From contig JBBSBK010000048.1 of the NCBI GenBank assembly GCA_038251315.1, positions 1 to 24,021 of the forward strand: a DNA stretch of 24,021 nucleotides, in the 5' to 3' direction. The notes under the pieces are model-generated. The model was not told the origin of the DNA. It searched no databases and saw nothing but the letters and a program-made list of their open reading frames with translations. Below are positions 14,302 through 21,891 of this stretch, in pieces (the stretch's first letter is position 1; every line of letters starts with the position of its first letter). Position numbers and translations under genes: made by a program. The DNA comes from JBBKXP01 sp038251315. Its GTDB lineage: Bacteria; Pseudomonadota; Alphaproteobacteria; Rhodobacterales; Rhodobacteraceae.

Positions 14302-15789
14302 ATGGCCAACACGCTTTACGACACCCTGATCGCCCCGCATGCGGCCAACGCCGCGCCATTCCTGATTGGCGACGATGGGACGGTTCTAACCTATGAGAGC
14401 TTTGCGCGGGCAGTGGGGCGGATGGCCCATGCGCTGACCGGGGCGGGGGTGCGCCACGGCGATCGGATCGTGATGCAGGCCCCAAAGTCGGCGCAGGGCA
14501 TCGTCCTTTATGCCGCAGCAATCCAGACTGGCGCCGTCTTTTTGCCTCTCAACACCGCCTACACGACAGCCGAGGTCGCCTATTTCGTAACTGACGCGAC
14601 GCCTACGCTGCTGGTCTGCACCACCGCAGTTCTGCCTGCTCTGACCTTCGTCGCGGCATCGGTCGGCGCGACCGTTTTGACTCTGGACGCAGATGGGGCC
14701 GGCACCCTGACCGACGCGGCGCAGGGCCAGCCCAATGATTTCACTACGGTCCCGCGCCGCCCCGATGATCTGGCTGCCCTGCTGTACACCTCCGGCACTA
14801 CCGGGCGATCCAAGGGGGCGATGCTGACCCACCTAAACCTGTTGTCCAACGCTCAGGCGCTCCTCGATCTGTGGCAGATCACCGCCACCGACCGGCTGAT
14901 CCACGCGCTGCCGGTGTTTCACACGCACGGCCTTTTCGTGGCGATGAACACTGCCCTTCTGGCGGGTACATCGGTGCGGTTCATGGCACGGTTCGAGCCT
15001 GACGTAATTATCGCCGCTCTGCCGCAATCGACCCTGATGATGGGCGTTCCGACCTTTTATACCCGCCTGCTGGATGACTCCCGCCTGACCCGCGACGCCT
15101 GCGCCACCATGCGTCTGTTCGTGTCGGGATCGGCCCCGCTGCTGGCCGAAACCCATGCCACCTTTGCCGACCGGACCGGGCACCGCATCCTTGAACGCTA
15201 TGGCATGACCGAAACCAACATGATCACCTCGAACCCATATGACGGCCCGCGCGTTGCTGGCACGGTCGGTCTGCCGCTGCCGGGGGTCGAGGTGCGGCTG
15301 GATAGTGCTGACAGCACCGGCGACATCGGCATGGTACAGGTGCGCGGCCCCAACGTGTTTGCCGGCTACTGGAACATGCCCGACAAAACCGCCGAAGACT
15401 TGCGCCCCGATGGTTGGTTCATCACCGGAGATCTGGGGCGGATCGACGGGCAGGGGTATCTTGAGATCGTCGGACGCAGCAAGGATCTGATTATCTCGGG
15501 CGGCTACAACATTTACCCCAAGGAAATAGAGGACGCGCTGAACACCTGCCCCGGCGTCGTCGAATCGGCAGTCTTCGGCGTGCCGGACAAGGACATGGGT
15601 GAGGTGGTGATGGCCGTCGTCGTCATGCAGGCCGGTCAGGTCTGCGACTCTGACGCGCTGAGGGCGCAGATCGGCGCGACCCTTGCCCGGTTCAAACTGC
15701 CACGCCGGATCGTTGCCATGACCGACTTGCCCCGCAACGCGATGGGCAAGGTCCAAAAGAACGTGTTGCGGGCCGATTGGGCGAATTGA
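14302..15789 (+). CDS. matB: Malonyl-CoA synthetase
   Basis: 495 residues of the adenylate-forming (ANL) superfamily. It converts malonate, ATP and CoA to malonyl-CoA in the cytoplasm. The P-loop Y-T-S-G-T-T-G-R-S-K-G spans about 162-172; H-A-L-P-V-F-H-T-H-G-L-F-V and M-G-V-P-T-F-Y-T-R-L-L follow. The stretch E-R-Y-G-M-T-E-T-N-M-I-T-S-N-P-Y-D-G matches the malonate-specific MatB signature closely. Then come G-W-F-I-T-G-D-L-G, the hinge G-R-S-K-D-L-I-I-S-G-G-Y-N and the catalytic Lys in R-N-A-M-G-K-V-Q-K-N. ATG 14302 gives the normal N-terminus. No malonyl-CoA decarboxylase or TRAP malonate transporter is adjacent; the divergent MFS gene is the only transport candidate. Confidence 0.93.
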   Translation: MANTLYDTLIAPHAANAAPFLIGDDGTVLTYESFARAVGRMAHALTGAGVRHGDRIVMQAPKSAQGIVLYAAAIQTGAVFLPLNTAYTTAEVAYFVTDATPTLLVCTTAVLPALTFVAASVGATVLTLDADGAGTLTDAAQGQPNDFTTVPRRPDDLAALLYTSGTTGRSKGAMLTHLNLLSNAQALLDLWQITATDRLIHALPVFHTHGLFVAMNTALLAGTSVRFMARFEPDVIIAALPQSTLMMGVPTFYTRLLDDSRLTRDACATMRLFVSGSAPLLAETHATFADRTGHRILERYGMTETNMITSNPYDGPRVAGTVGLPLPGVEVRLDSADSTGDIGMVQVRGPNVFAGYWNMPDKTAEDLRPDGWFITGDLGRIDGQGYLEIVGRSKDLIISGGYNIYPKEIEDALNTCPGVVESAVFGVPDKDMGEVVMAVVVMQAGQVCDSDALRAQIGATLARFKLPRRIVAMTDLPRNAMGKVQKNVLRADWAN

Positions 15790-15815
15790 CAAACCTGACT
15801 GAATTAGTCAGATAG
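15786..15815 (+). promoter_or_regulatory. Candidate promoter with 17-bp palindromic (iron-responsive?) operator
   Basis: CTGACTGAATTAGTCAG at 15795-15811 is a perfect 6-bp inverted repeat around GAATT. It lies four bases after TTGACA (15786-15791, overlapping the matB stop), a consensus -35, so a bound repressor would cover the -35 to -10 spacer; the -10 itself (near cagata) is poor. A palindromic Fe-responsive site, the Iron-Rhodo-box, has been predicted for Rhodobacterales; I recall its form as similar but cannot verify the match. The position, 41 bp before an iron-type operon, supports a regulatory role. Confidence 0.6.
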
Positions 15816-15851
15816 ACGACAACAGCCCCAGATGTATGATCGAGTCTGCCG

Positions 15852-17105
15852 ATGAAACTTTCCCTGATCGCCATTGCCAGCCTGTTTGCCATGCCCGCTT
15901 GGGCGGTGGAAAAATCGGACGTGGTGACGACCTACGCCAATATCGCCGCCGCTGCCTACGCCGACAGCCTGATCACGGCAAAGACGCTGCAATCGGCCAT
16001 CGACACGTTTCTCGCCGCCCCGTCCGACACGACCCTCGCCACTGCCCGCACCGCATGGATCGCGGCTCGCGTCCCTTACATGCAGACCGAGGTCTACCGG
16101 TTCGGCAACCCCATCGTCGACGATTGGGAGGGCCGCGTGAACGCTTGGCCGCTGGACGAAGGGCTGATCGACTATGTTGATGCCAGTTACGGCGGCGCGA
16201 CCGACGACAACGCCTATGCCGTACTGAACGTCATCGCCAATCCCAGCTTTGAATTGTCCGGGCGAACCATCGACGCCGGCACGATCACGCCTGCCTTGCT
16301 GTCGGACACGCTGCAAGAGGCTGACGGCGCCGAATCCAACGTCGCCACCGGCTACCACGCCATCGAATTTCTGCTTTGGGGGCAAGACCTGAACGGCACC
16401 GGGCCGGGGGCGGGCAACCGGCCTTTTACCGACTATGCCAGCGGCGATGCTTGCACCAACTCCAACTGCGACCGGCGTGCCGTTTACCTGCGCGTAGCGA
16501 CCAGGCTGTTGGTTGACGATCTGACATATATGGCAGGCGCATGGGCGACCGATGGCGTTGGCCGCACGACCCTGCTTGCCGATCCTGACGCCGCGATCGG
16601 CGCGATGCTGACCGGCTTGGGGTCGCTGTCCTACGGCGAACTGGCCGGGCAGCGGATGAAACTCGGCGTCTTGCTGCACGACCCCGAAGAAGAACACGAC
16701 TGCTTTTCCGACAACACCCACCAAAGCCACTATTACGACGGGCTTGGAGTGCAAAACGTCTGGTTGGGCCGGTATGAAGGCGTCGATGGCAGCAGCGTCA
16801 GTGGCCCATCGCTCGCCGATCTGGTCGCTGCCCTTGACCCCGACACCGCCGCGCAACTGACCACCGAAATCGCGGCCTCTGTCGCCGATCTGGACGCGAT
16901 CCGCGACGCTGTGGCGGGTGGGATGGCTTACGACATGATGCTGGCGTCCGACAACCCGGATGGCAACGCGCTGATCCTGACGGCCGTTGACGCGCTGGTG
17001 GCGCAGACCCGGTCGATCGAACGGGCGGTGACGGCGCTGCAACTGGCCGATGTGACGCTGGAAGGGTCCGACAGTCTGGACGCGCCGACAGCGGTGTTCC
17101 AGTAG
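15852..17105 (+). CDS. Imelysin family periplasmic protein (M75-like), canonical GxHxxE copy
   Basis: 417 residues. A signal peptide (K-L followed by a hydrophobic core, ending A-W-A near residue 18) sends it to the periplasm or outer membrane. The imelysin motif GxHxxE is intact as G167-Y-H169-A-I-E172, followed by F-L-L-W-G-Q-D. Other family features are P-Y-M-Q-T-E-V-Y-R-F near residue 80, A-W-P-L-D-E-G-L-I-D-Y-V, and E-E-H-D-C-F-S-D-N-T-H. Two nearby Cys (C-T-N-S-N-C) may form a disulfide. Imelysins (IrpA, IcmP, Algp7/EfeO-like) are iron-repressed and linked to iron binding or uptake; peptidase activity is doubtful. It heads a four-gene operon with a palindromic operator upstream. No strong ribosome site is visible at ATG 15852. 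Confidence 0.93.
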   Translation: MKLSLIAIASLFAMPAWAVEKSDVVTTYANIAAAAYADSLITAKTLQSAIDTFLAAPSDTTLATARTAWIAARVPYMQTEVYRFGNPIVDDWEGRVNAWPLDEGLIDYVDASYGGATDDNAYAVLNVIANPSFELSGRTIDAGTITPALLSDTLQEADGAESNVATGYHAIEFLLWGQDLNGTGPGAGNRPFTDYASGDACTNSNCDRRAVYLRVATRLLVDDLTYMAGAWATDGVGRTTLLADPDAAIGAMLTGLGSLSYGELAGQRMKLGVLLHDPEEEHDCFSDNTHQSHYYDGLGVQNVWLGRYEGVDGSSVSGPSLADLVAALDPDTAAQLTTEIAASVADLDAIRDAVAGGMAYDMMLASDNPDGNALILTAVDALVAQTRSIERAVTALQLADVTLEGSDSLDAPTAVFQ

Positions 17106-17111
17106 TTTCGC

Positions 17112-18677
17112 ATGCAAAACATCCCGTGTCGGCCCATCGTCTTGTCTGCCGCCCTTGGCATTGCCGTGCTGGCGCTGTCCGGCCAGACCGCGCCCGCCGA
17201 CCTGACCACAGCGCACTTGTCGGTGACGCCGCGCACCGCCGACGAAGCCGCCCGGATCGCCGCCGTCACCGCCCCCACGACCGATTTCAGCAAGCCCGAA
17301 CCGTTCGAAACCAACCCCGGCGGGGCCGCGTCGGTGCGGGCGCGTGGCAATGCAGATGCCTTCTCGCAACCTTCGGGGAATATCAGTTTCGAACGCGAGC
17401 TGGATTTCAAGGTCGGCGACGGTCTGTTCCGCAAGATCTGGGTCGCCGCCCCCGCATCGACCCTCGTGTCGGATGGGCTGGGGCCGCTGTTCAACGCCCG
17501 GTCGTGCCAGTCTTGCCATATCAAAGATGGACGGGGGCACCCACCGGTGGGTGACGAACATGCAGTGTCGATGTTCTTGCGCGTATCGGTCCCGGCGACG
17601 TCCGATGCGCCGATCGCGCAAATCGAACAATACCTCGCCGACCACGGCGACCCGGCAACGCGCACTTCGCCGCACCCGGTCTATGGTGGGCAGTTGCAGG
17701 ATTTCAGTACCCCAGGGGTGGCCGCCGAATACCGTTTGCAGATCGACTATACCGAACAGCCCGTCACCTTGTCGGGCGGCGAAACGGCCAGCCTGCGGGT
17801 GCCGACCTATACCGCCGCCGACCTTGGCTATGGCCCGCTGGGCGACGACACCATGCTGTCGCCCCGTGTTGCCCCGCCAATGATCGGGCTTGGGTTGATC
17901 GAGGCACTTCCGGCGGCCGACATTCTGGCACTGGCAGACCCGACCGACGCAAACGGCGACGGGATATCGGGGCGCGCCCAGATCGTCTGGTCGCGCGAGG
18001 ATGACCGCCCGATGCTGGGTCGCTTTGGCCTCAAGGCCGGGGCACCCAGCATCCGCGAACAATCTGCCGCCGCATTTGCGGGCGACATCGGCATTTCGTC
18101 ACCGCTGTTTTCTGACGCGTCAGGCGATTGCACGGCGCAGCAACCCGCTTGTATTGCCGCGCCGAACGGCAACACCGGCACGGCGGACATGACCGAGGTT
18201 GGCGCCGACTCCCTCGACCTTGTCACCTTTTACGCCCGCAATCTGGCCGTGCCTGAACGGCGGGGCGTTGAAGACACCACCGTGCTGCGCGGCAAGCAGA
18301 TATTCTACGAAACCGGCTGCACCGCCTGCCACACACCGAAATTCGTCACCGACCGCCTGACCGACCAGCCCGAACAATCGTTTCAACTGATCTGGCCCTA
18401 CACCGACGTCCTGCTGCACGACATGGGGCCGGGGCTGGCCGATAACCGGCCCGAAAGCGGGGCAAGCGGGCAGGAATGGCGTACTGCGCCGCTGTGGGGC
18501 ATCGGCCTGACCGAACAGGTCAGCGGTCATGCGACGTTTTTACACGACGGCCGGGCGCGATCCCTGCTCGAAGCCGTGCTATGGCATGGGGGCGAGGCGC
18601 AAGCGCAGCGCGATGCGGTGGTCGCCATGCCCCCCGCCGACCGCGCCGCCCTGATCGCATTTCTGGAGAGCCTGTGA
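17112..18677 (+). CDS. Di-haem CxxCH protein (DUF1111, 'di-haem oxidoreductase' family)
   Basis: 521 residues with an N-terminal signal or anchor (about 8-27). Two covalent haem sites are present: C132-Q-S-C-H136 in the first half and C403-T-A-C-H407 in the second. The C-terminal H-A-T-F-L-H-D-G-R-A-R-S-L-L-E-A-V-L-W-H-G-G-E-A stretch is a DUF1111 hallmark, with A-P-P-M-I-G-L-G-L-I-E-A before the D-A-N-G-D-G-I-S-G-R calcium-binding-like loop. The family is related to MauG/cytochrome-c peroxidases and should act in the periplasm, where it might change the redox state of iron handled by the flanking imelysins; that role is inference. It follows the first imelysin by 6 bp, and its stop overlaps the second imelysin start. 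Confidence 0.92.
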   Translation: MQNIPCRPIVLSAALGIAVLALSGQTAPADLTTAHLSVTPRTADEAARIAAVTAPTTDFSKPEPFETNPGGAASVRARGNADAFSQPSGNISFERELDFKVGDGLFRKIWVAAPASTLVSDGLGPLFNARSCQSCHIKDGRGHPPVGDEHAVSMFLRVSVPATSDAPIAQIEQYLADHGDPATRTSPHPVYGGQLQDFSTPGVAAEYRLQIDYTEQPVTLSGGETASLRVPTYTAADLGYGPLGDDTMLSPRVAPPMIGLGLIEALPAADILALADPTDANGDGISGRAQIVWSREDDRPMLGRFGLKAGAPSIREQSAAAFAGDIGISSPLFSDASGDCTAQQPACIAAPNGNTGTADMTEVGADSLDLVTFYARNLAVPERRGVEDTTVLRGKQIFYETGCTACHTPKFVTDRLTDQPEQSFQLIWPYTDVLLHDMGPGLADNRPESGASGQEWRTAPLWGIGLTEQVSGHATFLHDGRARSLLEAVLWHGGEAQAQRDAVVAMPPADRAALIAFLESL

Positions 18678-19639
18678 AACTTATCCTGACCCTGATGGCG
18701 ACCGTGACCGTAACCCCCGCCTTTGCGGATGTGGCCAAGGTGATCGACGCGCAGATCCTGCCCGGCACCACCGCATTCGCCGCCAGCACCGCGACCCTGC
18801 GCAACACTGCCGCCGCAGATTGCGATGTCGCCGCGGTGCGCCCGGCATGGAACGTGGCGTTCGACGACTGGATGACGATCAGCCACTTTCGGTTTGGCCC
18901 GGTCGAACAGGATGGGCGGGCGCAGACAATCGCGTTCTGGCCGGACGAACGGGGTGCCACGCCCAAGGCGCTGATGGCACTGGTTGCCGCACCCGATACC
19001 GACATGGCGCAAGTGTCGATTGCAGCGCGAGGATTGTTCGGGCTTGAATTCCTGCTTTATGACCCGGCCTTTGACACCACCGACCCCGCCACTTGCACCG
19101 CCCTGCGCGCCCTGACCGCCGATCTGGCCGACATCGCCGCCGCTGTGTCCGACGACTGGCAAGACGGCTATGCCCACACCATGCGCACGGCCGGAGAGCC
19201 GGACAATGCCACCTACCTTGCCCCGCGCGAGGCCCGGCAGGCGATCTACACCGCCCTTGTCAGCGGGTTCGATTTTGACGCTGACAGCCGCCTTGCCCGC
19301 CCGATGGGCACGTTCGACAGGCCAAGGCCGACGCGTGCCGAAGCGTGGCGATCGGCCCGTTCGCAGCGCAATCTGGAACTGTCGCTGGCTGCATTGCACC
19401 AGACGGCGACAACGTTGGCTGACACGCCGATCCCGCAGACCGATGCGGCGCTGACCCGCGCTTTGGAATTGGCACAAGCGCTGGACGACCCCGATCTGTC
19501 TGGGGTGGCCGACCCGCAAGGTCGGCTCAAGGTCGAGATTCTGGAACAAGCGGTCCGCACGGCGCAAGGTGCCATGACGACCGAACTGGGGTCGCTGCTG
19601 GACGTTGAAAGCGGGTTCGGTGTCGGGGATGGAGACTAG
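18674..19639 (+). CDS. Second imelysin family protein, lacking the motif histidine
   Basis: 321 residues starting at GTG 18674, which overlaps the preceding stop (GTGA) and gives a clean signal peptide (K-L-I-L-T-L-M-A-T-V-T-V-T-P-A-F-A). The fold is imelysin-like: W-N-V-A-F-D-D-W-M-T-I-S-H-F-R-F-G-P matches the first helical repeat, and the motif region reads G120-L-F-G-L-E125-F-L-L-Y. The His of GxHxxE is therefore Phe122. The protein is about 100 residues shorter than the first copy. It probably forms a pair with that copy but with altered or no metal binding. A frame extending further upstream overlaps the haem gene by 200 bp and is not the real start. Confidence 0.9.
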   Translation: MKLILTLMATVTVTPAFADVAKVIDAQILPGTTAFAASTATLRNTAAADCDVAAVRPAWNVAFDDWMTISHFRFGPVEQDGRAQTIAFWPDERGATPKALMALVAAPDTDMAQVSIAARGLFGLEFLLYDPAFDTTDPATCTALRALTADLADIAAAVSDDWQDGYAHTMRTAGEPDNATYLAPREARQAIYTALVSGFDFDADSRLARPMGTFDRPRPTRAEAWRSARSQRNLELSLAALHQTATTLADTPIPQTDAALTRALELAQALDDPDLSGVADPQGRLKVEILEQAVRTAQGAMTTELGSLLDVESGFGVGDGD

Positions 19640-20707
19640 GTGCCAACACGCCGCCACTTTATCGCCGCAGCCCTGTCCGCCGGGGCGATCCCGACGCTGA
19701 CATGGGCGGATGCGGGCAACCCCGATTACCTTGCCGCCGCGCGGCTGCCCGATGGCAGTTATGCGCTGTCGGGCCTGACCCGCGCCGGGGCCGAGGTTTT
19801 TACGATTCCGCTGCCCGCCCGTGGTCATGCTGCCGCCGCACATCCCTTGCGCCCCGAGGCTGTGGCATTTGCCCGTCGCCCCGGCACGTTCGGTCTGGTG
19901 ATTGACTGCGCGACCGGGCAGGTGACACACCGGATCACCGCGCCAGACGGGCATCATTTCAGCGGCCACGGCGCGTTTTCTGCCGACGGGCAGACCCTGT
20001 TCACCGCCGAAATCGGCAATGTCACCGGGCAGGGACTGATCGGGCGGTGGACAACGGCGGGCTATCGGCGGCAGGGCGCGTTTTCATCCCAAGGCATCGG
20101 CCCGCACGAAATCCTGCGCCTGCCGGGCACCGATATCTTGGTGGTGGCGAACGGCGGGATCCTGACCGCGCTGGACGACGAACGGACCAAGCTGAACATC
20201 GCCACGATGGCGCCGAACCTGACCTACTTGGACGCGAAGGGGGCGGTCATTGACCGGATGACTTTGGACCCTGACCTGCACCAGAATTCGATACGTCACT
20301 TGGCCGCCCAGTTTGACGGGACGGTGGCCTTTGCGATGCAGTGGGAAGGCGACACGGGCCGGATCACGCCGCTTCTTGGTCTGCACCGGATCGGGGCTGC
20401 GCCCGCGCTGTGCGCCGTTCCCGAAACCATCGCTCCGCAGATGCAAGGCTACGCAGGCAGCGTCGCGTTCAGCGGCGACGGGCAATCGGTGGCGATCACC
20501 TGCCCGCATGGCGGGTTGATGACACGGTTCAGCCGCGAGGGCGCGTTCATCGACACGCTGACAAGAACCGAGGTGTGCGGAATTGGCCCCGGCGCTGCGG
20601 GGTTCGTCACGACGGACGGGCTGGGCGGAATACTGGCGATCGGAGCGGATGCGCGGCCGTTGGCCAGGTTCGACAGGGCGTGGGACAATCACCTGATCGC
20701 TCTGTGA
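19640..20707 (+). CDS. DUF1513 family protein, Tat-exported, beta-propeller-like
   Basis: 355 residues beginning at GTG 19640, one base after the previous stop and with GGAG upstream. The N-terminus T-R-R-H-F-I-A-A-A-L-S-A-G-A is a twin-arginine signal. The mature protein shows repeated S-A-D-G-Q-T-L-F-T and F-S-G-D-G-Q-S-V-A-I-T blade-like strands, with G-I-G-P-H-E-I and D-L-H-Q-N-S-I-R-H-L as conserved-looking loops. Tat export suggests folding with a cofactor before secretion. The function of DUF1513 is unknown; as I recall it closes the same imelysin/DUF1111/imelysin cluster in pseudomonads and other Proteobacteria, so a part in periplasmic iron handling is likely. Last gene of the operon. 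Confidence 0.9.
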   Translation: MPTRRHFIAAALSAGAIPTLTWADAGNPDYLAAARLPDGSYALSGLTRAGAEVFTIPLPARGHAAAAHPLRPEAVAFARRPGTFGLVIDCATGQVTHRITAPDGHHFSGHGAFSADGQTLFTAEIGNVTGQGLIGRWTTAGYRRQGAFSSQGIGPHEILRLPGTDILVVANGGILTALDDERTKLNIATMAPNLTYLDAKGAVIDRMTLDPDLHQNSIRHLAAQFDGTVAFAMQWEGDTGRITPLLGLHRIGAAPALCAVPETIAPQMQGYAGSVAFSGDGQSVAITCPHGGLMTRFSREGAFIDTLTRTEVCGIGPGAAGFVTTDGLGGILAIGADARPLARFDRAWDNHLIAL

Positions 20708-20712
20708 GCGAA

Positions 20713-20759
20713 TGAGGGGCGCTGCCCCTCACACTCCCCGGGATACTTTTGGCCAAAAG
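20713..20759. terminator. Hairpin plus palindrome repeat after the iron operon
   Basis: tgaggggc-gct-gcccctca (20713-20731) is a perfect 8-bp stem starting 6 bp after the operon stop, a good position for a terminator, though no T run follows at once. Fifteen bases on is a 14-bp perfect palindrome, cttttggccaaaag (20746-20759). The ggggcgctgcccc core is identical to 10406-10418. This block resembles an intergenic sequence I associate with Rhodobacteraceae genomes. Confidence 0.5.
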
Positions 20760-20789
20760 AAGGGGGCCAAAAAGTGGGAAGATGTCATT

Positions 20790-20866
20790 TGGTCGGGCAG
20801 AGAGGATTCGAACCTCCGACCCCCTGCTCCCGAAGCAGGTGCGCTACCAGGCTGCGCTACTGCCCG
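20790..20866 (-). tRNA. tRNA-Pro (anticodon CGG)
   Basis: 77 nt including an encoded CCA (20790-20792). The acceptor stem CGGGCAG/CTGCCCG pairs fully with discriminator A. The D-stem GCGC/GCGC is followed by an anticodon stem CCTGC/GCAGG enclosing TTCGGGA, and a T-arm with GGTTCGAATCC. The anticodon CGG occupies 20830-20832 and reads CCG, a common proline codon in this GC-rich genome. It lies on the same strand as, and 47 bp after, the DMT transporter gene. Confidence 0.96.
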
Positions 20867-20913
20867 ACCTTGGGCGCGGCGTAAACCGGGACGGCGGTCT
20901 TGGCAAGAAGCAT

Positions 20914-21891
20914 TTAGCCCCGCCCCGGCAGCCCGCGCATCCGCATGACCAGCCCGGTGCGCAGGTTGGTTCCGGTTTCCGGGCGGCTGCGGGTTTCCAG
21001 CACGGGGGTTGTCTTGGAATTGCCGCTGCGCCCCTCGCGCAGCACGATATACATACCACTCGCGATGATGATCCCGGCGCCTATGGCGGTGTTGGTCGAG
21101 ATGGATTCGTTGAAAAAGATGTAGCCGTAGAAACTGGCCCAGATGATCTGCGAATACTGCATCGGGGCGACGATCACCGCCTCGCCGATTTTGTAGGCGG
21201 CGATGATGATGATCCCGCCCAGCGACCCCAGCACCGCCAGCACCGCAATCAGGCCGATGTGTTCGATCGGCATCGGCAGATAGACGAACGGCAGCAGGAC
21301 TCCCATGACGACGAAGTTGGCGACCATCGGATAGAGCAACAGCACCACGGGGCGTTCATCCGGCCCGATCTTGCGGACGATGACCGACGCAAACGACCCA
21401 CACAGCGCCCCGATCAGAGCGGCCAGATGACCAAACGACAGTTCGGTCTGGCCGGGGCGCAGAACGACCAGCACGCCGACCAGACCGACCAGCACCGCCA
21501 CTCCTCGCCTGATCCTGATCCGCTCGCCCAGCATCGGGATCGCCAACAGGGTAATCAGCAATGGCGAGGCGAACAGGATCGTATAGGTCTGCGCCAACGG
21601 CAGGACGGTGAAGGCATAGAACACCGTCGCCCCGGTGATCAGCGTTGCCAGTGTGCGCGCAGCCGTCCACCACGGATGCGCGGGCAGCAGCGTGCCGGGG
21701 GTCGCGTCGCGCATGATGAGCAGCATGGCGAGGGGAAAGCTGAACAGAACGCTGAAGAATATGATCTGGAACGGCGAATAAGACGCGCCAAGGAATTTCA
21801 CCACTACGTCACTGGACGCATAGACGGCAAATGCCAGCAAGGACAGCAGCGCACCTTTGGCGTTCGGCGACACGGGCTTAGACGCTCGCAT
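20914..21891 (-). CDS. EamA/DMT family transporter
   Basis: About 325 residues with ten hydrophobic segments forming two EamA repeats. The first includes L-L-S-L-L-A-F-A-V-Y-A-S-S-D-V-V-V-K; the second includes L-I-G-A-L-C-G-S-F-A-S-V-I-V-R-K. A basic cytoplasmic tail follows the last helix (L-R-E-G-R-S-G-N-S-K). DMT proteins export metabolites or amino acids across the inner membrane; substrate unknown. I take ATG 21891, which overlaps leuB by 14 bp; GTG 21873, just past the leuB stop, is an alternative, and neither has a strong ribosome site. The open frame extends further back through leuB but that part is a shadow. Co-transcription with leuB hints at export of a leucine-pathway metabolite, without direct evidence. 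Confidence 0.87.
   Translation of the reverse strand: MRASKPVSPNAKGALLSLLAFAVYASSDVVVKFLGASYSPFQIIFFSVLFSFPLAMLLIMRDATPGTLLPAHPWWTAARTLATLITGATVFYAFTVLPLAQTYTILFASPLLITLLAIPMLGERIRIRRGVAVLVGLVGVLVVLRPGQTELSFGHLAALIGALCGSFASVIVRKIGPDERPVVLLLYPMVANFVVMGVLLPFVYLPMPIEHIGLIAVLAVLGSLGGIIIIAAYKIGEAVIVAPMQYSQIIWASFYGYIFFNESISTNTAIGAGIIIASGMYIVLREGRSGNSKTTPVLETRSRPETGTNLRTGLVMRMRGLPGRG

Noticed and set aside
15804..18062. 752-codon minus-strand open frame opposite the imelysin and di-haem genes
   Set aside because: Composition is Arg/Gly/Val/His-rich with no domains, and both imelysin and di-haem frames on the plus strand are unmistakable; it is a GC-rich antisense shadow.
18527..19969. 480-codon minus-strand open frame opposite the second imelysin and DUF1513
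   Set aside because: Low-complexity Gly/Arg/Gln composition and no recognisable motif; the plus-strand genes explain the region.
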